Positions 33,284 to 41,376 of a DNA stretch of 44,327 bases are shown here, piece by piece. Each line of letters opens with the position of its first letter. The first letter of the stretch is position 1. The position numbers and the translations under genes were made by a program. Under the pieces are notes generated by a model, which saw only the letters and a list, made by a program, of their open reading frames with translations, was not told the origin of the DNA and did not search any database. Source of the DNA: Nitrososphaerota archaeon (GTDB taxonomy: Archaea > Thermoproteota > Nitrososphaeria > Nitrososphaerales > CADDZS01); assembly GCA_013288145.1 (NCBI GenBank), contig JABDCJ010000013.1:1-44327 (forward strand). Reading direction: 5' to 3'.

Positions 33284-34267
33284 ATGTCGTCAAAAAGTAA
33301 AATAATATCCGCCTTGGCTGTTGTGGCGCTAATCGCTCTTAGTTTTGCAGTTGTTCCTAGTCTAGCGACAATCAGAATACCCGCGGCCTATGCTGTAACC
33401 CCGCAGACCTATTATCTTGATACGACTTCGGGCTCAGGTGCGTGTTCTGGGTATCTGAGTCTTGACTATGGTACTACTCCCGCCTCTGCTTCAAGTGTAA
33501 CTCTAAATCCACAAGATAGTGCCACTTTTTGTAATCCGTCTATTTCGAGCACTATCTACACGTTCGACGTGACCCTAGTTCTGTACATATCTTCAGGTTT
33601 GACCGGTCTCAGCTTCCAGGCGGCTCTAAACGACCTAACCACGAGCACAACTCAACCAATTTACGTTGCGTCGCTTGGCCTTCTACCCAGTTCAACTTGT
33701 TCTTCTCCAACAAAGCTTACACTTGACATGACCGTCGGTGCATCAGCCACCTACAACGTTGGCGACGCAATTGCGCTAGGAATTGAGAACTATATCTTTT
33801 CAGGCACTTTTTCGATCTGCACTGGCGGTAGCTACGCTTCGTATATGACAATAAACCCCTTGGCCGTTACCACTCTGACAAGTGTCAGCACAAGTACTAC
33901 AACAGCCACAAGCATTTCCACAACTACAGCAACCTCTACGATCTTCGTTTATCCCTCGGCAACCCATGTCAGCTGCTTTCCGAAATCTCCGAGAGTTGGA
34001 CAGAGTGTGCAGTGCAATGCAGTAGTCTCTTCAAAATCCGGCGGTACTCCGACCGGCACAGTTTCCTTTGCTTATTCAGAAGGTAGGACATCCAGATCTT
34101 TTCCGTCAGTCGGGTGTGCTCCAATTGCCGGTTATCCTACGAAATGCTTGGCATCTATAACTTTAGATTTTCAAAAGACCGGATACGCAACAGTAACAGC
34201 AACTTATTCCGGTGATCTCGCGCACCAACCGAGTCACGGCGCGACCGTCGAACATGTGCTAAGGTGA
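33284..34267 (+). CDS. Secreted Ig-like protein with Thr/Ser linker
   Basis: The 327-residue protein has a signal peptide: basic MSSKSK, hydrophobic IISALAVVALIALSFAVV, and a likely cut after IPAAYA. An N-terminal beta domain contains several cysteines (CSGYL, CNPS, CSSP, CTGG) that could form disulfides. A Thr/Ser-rich linker (about 200-228) leads to a C-terminal Ig-like repeat. That repeat carries the GTPTGTVSFAYS and ATVTATYSGD signatures of bacterial/archaeal Ig-like (Big) domains. It probably lies on the cell surface or is shed. The ligand is unknown. Confidence 0.8.
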   Translation: MSSKSKIISALAVVALIALSFAVVPSLATIRIPAAYAVTPQTYYLDTTSGSGACSGYLSLDYGTTPASASSVTLNPQDSATFCNPSISSTIYTFDVTLVLYISSGLTGLSFQAALNDLTTSTTQPIYVASLGLLPSSTCSSPTKLTLDMTVGASATYNVGDAIALGIENYIFSGTFSICTGGSYASYMTINPLAVTTLTSVSTSTTTATSISTTTATSTIFVYPSATHVSCFPKSPRVGQSVQCNAVVSSKSGGTPTGTVSFAYSEGRTSRSFPSVGCAPIAGYPTKCLASITLDFQKTGYATVTATYSGDLAHQPSHGATVEHVLR

Positions 34268-34679
34268 GATGTCTAGGGCAGGTATGATCTTCCTGTCCGA
34301 AGAATCCTTTTACATTGCTATTCTACTATTTGGCACCTTCAGCGATCTTATCCACGAGTCATCAAAATAATGTGCATTTGATCAGAGATTCGTGCGGGCA
34401 GGGACGTGTAAGCTTTCGCGCTTAAACCAAGGGAGAGTGCTCAAGAAAATGCTAGCTTCGCTGAGTCGAATCCGGGGTTAATTTCTCTGGAGAATCGAAA
34501 TTTTCGGCGCGGAGATACCCCGGCAGATAGTTCAGCTTCGCTTCAATCTTGGGCCAAGCATGGTTCATCCCTCAGTACGCCAAAAAGATCGAGTAATGGA
34601 TCGGACTTTCAATATTGAATTCCTAGATCCCGGTGTTCAAGCGTACTCGTTTACGTTTGGATAAGAAAAATATTGGCTT
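34268..34679. other. Non-coding stretch
   Basis: Between the secreted Ig-like gene and the convergent cupredoxin gene. No ORF, RNA gene or clear hairpin was recognised. Confidence 0.5.
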
Positions 34680-35528
34680 TTATGAGCTAGACTTTACCAC
34701 TATGTTACCGGACATGAAAGGATGAATTATACAATGGTAGTTGTAAGTGCCAGGAGTATCGAATGTGAAGCTCCACCTGTCTCCAGAATTCATTAATCCT
34801 GAACTGAAAGTTCCGCCTCTATCATTTACCGTATGAACGGAATAGTCGTTGTTAGTGAAAGTGACTGTATTGTTGACTCCAATAACTAGTGTAATGTTAT
34901 CTGGAGAAAAGGAAGGGATGGTTTTAGGGTCGCTTGCTCCCAAGACTATCGACACTTGAACGAAACCTGCGCCGGCTATTTTCGGCTGGGCTGCACCCAG
35001 GACAATTCCCGCTATGATCAAGATCAGGACGATGCTGGTTAGGACTCCGCTGAATGATTTTGGGCTTTCAAGATACTTTTTCCGCTCTATCCCTTTCTTT
35101 GAATTCAGAAGACAGAGAATTGAAAGGATCGCAACCAAAATCAGAACCGGTACACTGGTAATCGCTATCACAAATGTATCAAAGTTCACCGGGTTGGAAA
35201 GGGTAGGGATGAACACAGGAAGGGAAGGCAAAACAAAACCCAGACTGACAACCGCGGCTAGGAGGTAGCCTATCCGCTTCTTCACCAGAGTCAAATATGC
35301 CGCGATAAAGGAAAGGACAACGAATCCCAGAACGAGCGGCACAAAGTAAACATCGAATGTTGCAAGCGGGCTCCTCAAGTCAGTACTGATTCCAGAAAGA
35401 AGAGCGAGGCCGGCGATGATCAGTCCAGAAACAATCACCCAGACTGCGAAATCTGGTCGATCTTCTTCCGGTTGGGCAATCTCGGATTTCTTTGCTCCCA
35501 TTTCTGCGCGTACCTGTTTGAAAATCAA
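34680..35528 (-). CDS. Multi-spanning membrane protein with C-terminal cupredoxin domain
   Basis: 282 residues from TTG 35528, or 273 from the better ATG at 35501. About five membrane helices (roughly residues 28-185) precede an extracellular blue-copper domain: SFSPDNITLVIGVNNTVTFTN, ending GTYNYHCIIHPFMSGNIVV. Type 1 copper ligands are His232, Cys266, His269 and Met272 (numbering from TTG). Membrane-tethered cupredoxins are abundant in Thaumarchaeota, where copper proteins carry electrons in place of cytochrome c. The multi-helix anchor, rather than one helix, may mean a dedicated membrane partner. It is monocistronic. Confidence 0.85.
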   Translation of the reverse strand: MIFKQVRAEMGAKKSEIAQPEEDRPDFAVWVIVSGLIIAGLALLSGISTDLRSPLATFDVYFVPLVLGFVVLSFIAAYLTLVKKRIGYLLAAVVSLGFVLPSLPVFIPTLSNPVNFDTFVIAITSVPVLILVAILSILCLLNSKKGIERKKYLESPKSFSGVLTSIVLILIIAGIVLGAAQPKIAGAGFVQVSIVLGASDPKTIPSFSPDNITLVIGVNNTVTFTNNDYSVHTVNDRGGTFSSGLMNSGDRWSFTFDTPGTYNYHCIIHPFMSGNIVVKSSS

Positions 35529-36350
35529 CTGTCGAATCGTTCCCGCCGAGCTTTTCCCTCTTGTCCATGAAAGTTAAGTCTTCAGCATTGAACACGAAAT
35601 TACATTCCGTGCCGAGTTTCCAGGCCTCCTATTAATTTGGTGTCTTTACCGACTAGTCAAAAGTGCCATGTCGGATTCCAACGTGTCAGGGGCCTTGTAG
35701 AATGACGCCAAGATTGCAAGATCAAATCTTTCTTAGAGATTCATGTAAGACTACGTGATTTCCGGCGCATCTTCTACTGCCAGTGGGAGCATTTCCCGGC
35801 GTGCGTCTGGAGCTGACAGTCAAAGAAGAAATTCGTGAACTTCACGGATCGTGTTTGATTGTTGAATTTGGCCTGTCCCACATTTGCCAATTGAGTGTCA
35901 AGCGTACTGTATCGAACCAATTCCGTGCTGACACTCGTGACAGAGCCTGCCGGAAAGTTGTACTTTGACTATCTGTGAGTTCTTGCATTCACACGAGCAG
36001 GTGATCTTATGGTCCAGAATACCGTCCATAAAAGAACTCATGCACTTTTGGCACAAAGAAATTGATCCTCGGAAGATCGAATTTCATGAAGTTGAAAATA
36101 ACAACACTTGCAGGGATTACAAGAACTGGAAATGTATCGGATATCGATTGCATTACAATTACTCTTCTAATCTACGAGATTCCTTTTTTCGTCAAAGGTG
36201 GAACCTCGAATCAAAATTTCTTTAGGCCTTTGAGAATTCGCATGTATCGCAATCCCTACATATGACTGAATATGGGATTTTGCGAATCTTCGACCGCATT
36301 AAATTCATTTAGCCTACTAGCAAGTTTTGCAATTTAAGTGACAGAATTAA
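35529..36350. other. Non-coding stretch of about 820 bp
   Basis: Several short frames exist but none has a convincing start, composition or family. An 8-bp inverted repeat, GAGTGTCA/TGACACTC, spans 35893-35936. It may contain decayed gene remnants. Confidence 0.5.
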
Positions 36351-36647
36351 TTGGTCGACCCAACCCTAGTACTAATTCTATTGGTTGCAGGGGGACTGGG
36401 GGGCTACTTCTTATGGTACATTTTTGGCGTAATTAGGAAGAAAGCACTAACCGGCGCAGAATCACTGATTGGGAAAAAGGGCATTGTTTATACCGAAATG
36501 TTGTCTTCAAAAGGTGAAGTAACTATTGACGGAGTAATTTGGAGAGCGTATCTTGTGACTCCTGGCGATCCCCTCAAAAAAGGGGAAGAAGTTATTGTGA
36601 AAAAGGTTGAAGATATCACATTGATTGTGGAACGAGCTCCTAGATGA
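36351..36647 (+). CDS. NfeD-like membrane protein (short form)
   Basis: A 98-residue protein from TTG 36351. One membrane helix (about 5-27, LVLILLVAGGLGGYFLWYIFGVI) is followed by a small OB-type domain. That domain has GAESLIGKKGIVYTEMLSSKGEVTIDGVIWRAYL and GEEVIVKKVEDITLIVE, the signature of the NfeD C-terminal domain. NfeD proteins usually act with stomatin-like proteins in membrane microdomains. No stomatin gene is adjacent, so the partner is unknown. Confidence 0.82.
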   Translation: MVDPTLVLILLVAGGLGGYFLWYIFGVIRKKALTGAESLIGKKGIVYTEMLSSKGEVTIDGVIWRAYLVTPGDPLKKGEEVIVKKVEDITLIVERAPR

Positions 36648-36713
36648 AATCCGAAAATTAACCTGTTTTTCTTTTTACTTTTGCTCACCTGAATCCAAGA
36701 AGAGAAAATTCAG

Positions 36714-37604
36714 TTGGTAGATGAGCGCGACTTTTGGATCCTATCTCAGCTTCGAAAGAATCCATTTTCTTCTTACGAGACTCTTGGTCGCGGAATCGGA
36801 TTGTCCGGGAAAGCCGTAAAGACGAGAATCGAAGCCCTTGAGAAAACGGAAATTCTAACTTCATTAAATGCAATGCCCGCAGCCCAAATATTTGGCAGAT
36901 TTCCGAGGCTCTTCTTTTTCAGAGAACCCCTTACTTCAATAGAGAATCTCAACTCTGCAATCAATATTGATCCAGTGATCTTTCTAACACTGGATGTGAA
37001 TGGCAAAGCTGGAGTCCTCCTTTACGATCATTTACCGTCACCGACCCAGCCAGAAGACTTGATATCTCTTCTCGGTCCTGTCGAATCAGAAGTTACTCCT
37101 CTATTTCCGCATACAGGGAGGGAGCTCTCAAAACCAATTTCACTGTCGGAGCTGAAAGTGCTACGGGTTCTAGTTAGAAGTCTGCGAGTTCCATTGAAGG
37201 ATATTTCAGAATCTTCCGGACTTTCCCAAAAGATAGTCAAAAAAATTAGAAGGGGACTGCTTGACAAGGGATTGCTGCAGGTTCAGCCAATCATACAATC
37301 CGCCAAATCTGGTCGGATTATCATGTACGAGATCCATGTTTATTCGAGCGATAAATCCGTACTAACAACCATAAGGCAGACTCTTCCAAAGTCAGTTTTC
37401 CTCAATCAATGGGAATCCACCGGCATGGTGTTTTCCTGTTGGGCGGATTCAATAGCTGAGGTGTATGAAACTGAAAGAAGATTAAGAAGCGAACATGGCG
37501 TAAGCAATGTGCTTGTGAAGTTTCACGTTCGAGCAATTCTTGTTTCGTCCAGGTTAATCTCTTGGATAGATGAGGAAATACTTCGGATGGAAAACAAGCC
37601 GTGA
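36714..37604 (+). CDS. Lrp/AsnC-like regulator with two helix-turn-helix regions
   Basis: 296 residues from TTG 36714. The N-terminal HTH is DFWILSQLRKNPFSSYETLGRGIGLSGKAVKTRIEALE. A second HTH near residue 145 reads LKVLRVLVRSLRVPLKDISESSGLSQKIVKKIRRGL. The rest is beta-rich, possibly two RAM-like ligand-binding units. Tandem Lrp-like fusions occur in archaea. The target is unknown; the neighbouring NfeD-like and hydrolase genes are candidates by proximity only. Confidence 0.78.
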   Translation: MVDERDFWILSQLRKNPFSSYETLGRGIGLSGKAVKTRIEALEKTEILTSLNAMPAAQIFGRFPRLFFFREPLTSIENLNSAINIDPVIFLTLDVNGKAGVLLYDHLPSPTQPEDLISLLGPVESEVTPLFPHTGRELSKPISLSELKVLRVLVRSLRVPLKDISESSGLSQKIVKKIRRGLLDKGLLQVQPIIQSAKSGRIIMYEIHVYSSDKSVLTTIRQTLPKSVFLNQWESTGMVFSCWADSIAEVYETERRLRSEHGVSNVLVKFHVRAILVSSRLISWIDEEILRMENKP

Positions 37605-37714
37605 CTTTCTTGAGCATGAGTATAACATGTGCAATGGCCACTTTTCGAAGTTGAACGTTCGGACACATTATATCGACCACCGTTCTTACATTTAGTAAAA
37701 AGACGATTTAGAAA

Positions 37715-38506
37715 ATGGCCAAGATCGAACAAACTACGTATCAGATTCCTTATGCTAATACCGTCGTTGATTTACGAGTTGATGACCAAGGCGAAGGACA
37801 GACGTTCCTCCTGCTGCACGGCGGTGCGGGGCCGGGATCAGTAGCTCGCTTCGCCAGTTTACTCTCGGAGAAACATAGTGTGCGCGTAATTACCCCAACG
37901 CATCCAGGTTTTAATGGCACAACGCGGCCTAACGAGCTGAATAGTGTTAGGGGATTGGCCCAACTCTACGCCGAGTTACTTTCACAACTCGAAGTGGATG
38001 ATGTCACTGTGATTGGTAATTCTGTCGGTGGATGGATTGCTGCTGAGATGGCTTTGCTTACTATACCTCATGTGGATCGTATCATTTTGGTGAATGCCGT
38101 GGGAATAGACGTCCCAAACCACCCCGTAACAGATATTTCGAAACTATCTCCGGACGAGTTGATGAGTCGCTCTTATCACGATCCGAAACCTTTCCGTATC
38201 GATCCAGCGAGCTTGACCGATGTTCAACGCGCCGGAATGGCCGCAAACCGCTCTGCCCTAAATATCTACGGGGGGACTACGAGTACCGATCCGTCTCTGG
38301 CAGGACGACTAGCGAAAGTCAGCGTCCCTGTTCTCATAGTGTGGGGCGCAAGCGATCGAATCGTCGATGTCGATTATGGCCGGGCTTGGGCTGGTGCAAT
38401 TCCCAACGCAAAGTTCTTGCTGCTTTCAGAAGCTGGACACGTTCCCCAGATCGAAAAGCCCGAAAAGCTCGTGGAAGTCATTTGGAATTACGTTGAGGAG
38501 AAGTAA
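37715..38506 (+). CDS. Alpha/beta hydrolase
   Basis: A 263-residue serine hydrolase. The oxyanion region HGGAGPG is at residues 35-41 and the nucleophile elbow GNSVGGW carries Ser102. The acid is in WGASDRIVD and the catalytic His in SEAGHVPQIEKPE. A cap domain lies between. The substrate cannot be told from sequence; ester, lactone or haloalkane-type activities all occur in this fold. Its composition resembles bacterial homologues, so lateral gain is possible but unproven. A hairpin terminator follows at 38664. Confidence 0.88.
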   Translation: MAKIEQTTYQIPYANTVVDLRVDDQGEGQTFLLLHGGAGPGSVARFASLLSEKHSVRVITPTHPGFNGTTRPNELNSVRGLAQLYAELLSQLEVDDVTVIGNSVGGWIAAEMALLTIPHVDRIILVNAVGIDVPNHPVTDISKLSPDELMSRSYHDPKPFRIDPASLTDVQRAGMAANRSALNIYGGTTSTDPSLAGRLAKVSVPVLIVWGASDRIVDVDYGRAWAGAIPNAKFLLLSEAGHVPQIEKPEKLVEVIWNYVEEK

Positions 38507-38663
38507 CAAACTACAACAGCTTCTCTCGCTACTTCGACTAGGAAGAGTGTGATAGAGGGCTGCTGTTCTCGGTCAACAGAATAGGCAGTATTCCAAACAC
38601 TCAAAGCTGCAAATTAATCGAGATCGGGCGGCAATTTGTAGTCACTCGTTGTCTGAGAAAAAA

Positions 38664-38687
38664 TGGCTTTCCGGATCCGGAAAGCCA
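38664..38687. terminator. Perfect 24-bp palindrome, terminator of the minus-strand gene
   Basis: TGGCTTTCCGGA and its exact complement, no spacer. On the minus strand it is followed by TTTTTTC, giving an intrinsic-terminator layout for the 38718-39143 gene. It is also downstream of the convergent hydrolase gene. Confidence 0.65.
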
Positions 38688-38717
38688 ACTGCTTCTGTTA
38701 TGGGACGCTGTAACGAA

Positions 38718-39143
38718 CTAGAGTTTGAAATATTTGCAGCGGACGACACCTGTCGCGAAATCACCGGTAATCTCCGTCCTGATTCGCATGTTGTTCAGCT
38801 GAGTCAATCTGGTCGACTTGGTCATTATGACAGCTTCGCTTTCAGCTGACACCGTGCTGATTCCAGTCGCTCTTCCCTTCCCTTTGAACGACAATACCAA
38901 CACATCACCTTCTGCGGTTGTCTCCAAGGATCTTGCTTCTGTTTCAGAAGTTCCATCCATCTTTTGGTACATGTTGACGGTTTCTAGATGCTGACCCGTG
39001 TAAAGCCCTCCTGCAACCTGACCCGCTAGGTTAAGTTCCAGTTTTACACCGAACGCGGTGATCTCCTTGATCGTCGTGGTAAGAATTTTCTCGTCAACTT
39101 GTGCTAATAGTTCGCCTGTCTCCACTGCTTTCTCGGATTGCAT
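38718..39143 (-). CDS. Hypothetical beta-rich protein (141 aa)
   Basis: ATG 39143. The protein is dominated by beta strands with alternating charged and hydrophobic residues and many Gly/Thr (LVLSFKGKGRATGISTVSAESEAVIMTKS). This suggests a small barrel such as a lipocalin-like or allene-oxide-cyclase-like fold; that is a guess from pattern. There is no signal peptide or membrane helix. It is monocistronic with its own terminator. Confidence 0.65.
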   Translation of the reverse strand: MQSEKAVETGELLAQVDEKILTTTIKEITAFGVKLELNLAGQVAGGLYTGQHLETVNMYQKMDGTSETEARSLETTAEGDVLVLSFKGKGRATGISTVSAESEAVIMTKSTRLTQLNNMRIRTEITGDFATGVVRCKYFKL

Positions 39144-39294
39144 GTTTTGCTATCCCTCAACCGTGAGGGTATATCTCCTGCATATAAGGAAGGGATTCGC
39201 CAAAAGAGTGCGGTTACTTTGACAGAGCGACATCGGACGGGTTAAGATCTTCAAGATCAGTTTAAAAAAACCAGTTAACGGACTTTCAGTCAGA

Positions 39295-39531
39295 ATGACG
39301 TCAATCCGAGTAGTTGACGACGGTCAACCTCCAGTTGTAGAAAAAGGTCGCGAAACTCCGTTCAAGCAGGGAGAATATTATGTCTTCGAAGTCGAGGATG
39401 ACGTTGCGAGGTACTGGAACAAACTAGCTCCAGCCAAGAGAGTAGAGCTTTCTAAACAATCGAGAAAAGAGAAAAAGGATCTGAGGCTAATTCTCGATCC
39501 CTACGTGCACAGACCTCGAACGACAAAGTAA
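39295..39531 (+). CDS. Small hypothetical protein (78 aa)
   Basis: ATG 39295. Highly charged soluble protein with QGEYYVFEVEDDVARYWNKLAPAKRVELSKQSRKEKKDLRLILDPYV. No family is recognised. A strong hairpin terminator (39553-39576) 20 bp after the stop supports a real transcription unit. Confidence 0.65.
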   Translation: MTSIRVVDDGQPPVVEKGRETPFKQGEYYVFEVEDDVARYWNKLAPAKRVELSKQSRKEKKDLRLILDPYVHRPRTTK

Positions 39532-39552
39532 TTGGCTGACCAAAGTTCAATT

Positions 39553-39576
39553 GAACACTCCACGTTTGGAGTGTTC
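39553..39576 (+). terminator. Intrinsic terminator hairpin
   Basis: Perfect 10-bp stem GAACACTCCA/TGGAGTGTTC with a CGTT tetraloop and a following T-rich tract. Confidence 0.75.
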
Positions 39577-39630
39577 TTTCCCAAAAATGTTCGCTTGACG
39601 TTTCTTTTCCGTTTTTTTCAGATTCTTTAG

Positions 39631-39849
39631 ACAAAAAGTGATAATGACATAGCCGGCTACAAATCGACAAGCTGCGTTACTGGTGACCATGCGCGGTGTA
39701 CTTTCTCAACAAACTGCCGCTGTTACTGCCATGACATGGAAAGACAGAAAGTTCAGTTAGAGCATTACATGACTCTAGACTGCAAATGGGGAAAACACAA
39801 CGAGTGCAGGAACGATCAGGGAAAGTGCTCCTGCTCCTGTCACAGATAA
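39631..39849 (+). CDS. Cys-rich mini-protein with two CxCxCH repeats, no standard start codon
   Basis: A 72-codon open frame containing two homologous units of the form C-x7-C-x(5-6)-C-x-C-x-C-H. The first is C VTGDHAR C TFSTN C R C Y C H; the second is C KWGKHNE C RNDQGK C S C S C H at the very C-terminus. The pattern is far beyond chance and suggests metal binding, probably zinc. Between the upstream TAG (39628) and the first unit there is no ATG, GTG or TTG. The first in-frame ATG is 39736, which would leave only the second unit (37 residues). Either a rare start codon, a frameshift upstream or partial decay must be invoked. Confidence 0.55.
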   Translation, partial: TKSDNDIAGYKSTSCVTGDHARCTFSTNCRCYCHDMERQKVQLEHYMTLDCKWGKHNECRNDQGKCSCSCHR

Positions 39850-40066
39850 CCTATTGATACATCCGTTGACAATCTGAGAATCCGAATTGACCGCTAAATC
39901 TAAACTAACGGTCTAGCAGGATTCAAGAGTTTTCTATAGTTCTCTCCATTCATCATTATTTTCTAGGGCATTCGACCATACGGAAAAAGCCTTATCAGAA
40001 TCAGACGAGTATTAATGAAACTACACTTCGACTCTTTGTAAATTCTTTTTTCAGTGATACATTAAG

Positions 40067-41344
40067 ATGAAGAAAAAATCGTCCAAGAAATCAAATAAAA
40101 CCCGAGCAACAACGCGTAATTCGATATCTGCGTCTGTCTCTCCAGGAAGATATTTCGGAGAGCCCACGCCAAAGCCGGGAGAATTACAGTTCGTCGATCA
40201 AAAGTCGGATAGCAAGTACTATCGACTCGTAGATCCGAGTTTACTTCAGAAAATCCCCGCTCCTTCAATTTCTCCTCCGAGGTTGAGTCTTCAGGACATC
40301 GTTGGAAGCGATGCAACTGCAAAGATCCAGTCCTCTGGACAGATTGTTTTCCATTCAGTTGGAGACACAGGCGTCACGATGGGTGCGGGACCTGGAAACG
40401 AGGCTGCGGTAACAGATAAGATGGCAGGAGATTTCGAAGGAGAAGCTCCCCAAGATGTCCCTGCCTTCCTCTATCACCTGGGCGACGTGATCTATAATTT
40501 CGGAGAAGATGAATATTATTACGACCAGTTTTATGAACCATTTCGAAATTATCAAGCACCCATTGTTGGGATACCCGGTAATCACGACGGCGTAATTTAC
40601 AGCGGGGATCCAGAGTCGTCGCTAGCCGCTTTTCTGCAGCATTTCTGCTCGCCAACTCCAGTGCACGCGCCGCAAGCCGGAGGTTTAGTTAGGACGACGA
40701 TGACTCAACCCGGAGTTTACTTTACATTTGATGCACCGTTTGTGACTTTGATCGGGTTGTACAGCAACGTTCTGGAAGACCCCGGAGTAATATCAAGTGA
40801 GGGCGGTAAGAATCCCTCAGTAGATGATCAACAGCTGGATTTTCTCGAATCCGAATTGAAGCGTCTCGGTGATTCCGCATATAGTGGAGCGGTGATTGTT
40901 TCTGTACATCATCCTCCGTATACAGTTGGAGCGGGTCACGGTTCCAGCCCGAGAATGTTGCAGGATATCGAGACTGCCATTTCAAATGCGGGCAACTTCT
41001 GGCCTCATGCCATAATCTCGGGTCACGCACACAACTACGAAAGATACACAAGAACGGTCGGCAGTACTCAAGTGCCATTCATAATCGCTGGAAGTGGCGG
41101 CCATGCAGCGACAAAGATCAGATCGGGACCGGGAAACACGGTCATTCGTACGCCGATGCAGGTAATCAATGGAGTGACTCTGGAGAGGTATTTTGGGGAT
41201 TATGGGTACCTGAGAGTGATAGTCACCAAAGACATTCTAACTTTCGAGTTTCACGATGTTTCCGCAGGCCTAGCTTCCAAGTCTCCTTCCGATATCTGTT
41301 CACTTGATTTGAAAACGAGAACGCTAGTTTCTGTACATGCCTGA
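40067..41344 (+). CDS. Calcineurin-like metallophosphoesterase (purple-acid-phosphatase type)
   Basis: A 425-residue protein with the five metal-binding blocks of the superfamily: SVGDTG (Asp100), HLGDVIY (Asp140), GNHD (Asn172, His173), VSVHHPPY and SGHAHNYER. The last two are typical of the purple acid phosphatase branch. The first 20 residues are Lys/Ser/Thr-rich (MKKKSSKKSNKTRATT) with no hydrophobic signal, so export is not obvious, unusual for this branch. It probably hydrolyses phosphate esters. It is monocistronic. Confidence 0.88.
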   Translation: MKKKSSKKSNKTRATTRNSISASVSPGRYFGEPTPKPGELQFVDQKSDSKYYRLVDPSLLQKIPAPSISPPRLSLQDIVGSDATAKIQSSGQIVFHSVGDTGVTMGAGPGNEAAVTDKMAGDFEGEAPQDVPAFLYHLGDVIYNFGEDEYYYDQFYEPFRNYQAPIVGIPGNHDGVIYSGDPESSLAAFLQHFCSPTPVHAPQAGGLVRTTMTQPGVYFTFDAPFVTLIGLYSNVLEDPGVISSEGGKNPSVDDQQLDFLESELKRLGDSAYSGAVIVSVHHPPYTVGAGHGSSPRMLQDIETAISNAGNFWPHAIISGHAHNYERYTRTVGSTQVPFIIAGSGGHAATKIRSGPGNTVIRTPMQVINGVTLERYFGDYGYLRVIVTKDILTFEFHDVSAGLASKSPSDICSLDLKTRTLVSVHA

Positions 41345-41376
41345 GACCTCCGTGTCCGGCTTTGGGCGCCATTCTA

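Noticed and set aside
35783..36265. Three overlapping short frames in the gap before the NfeD-like gene
   Set aside because: No ribosome-binding site, no recognisable domain, and the frames conflict with each other; possible remnants but not supportable as genes.
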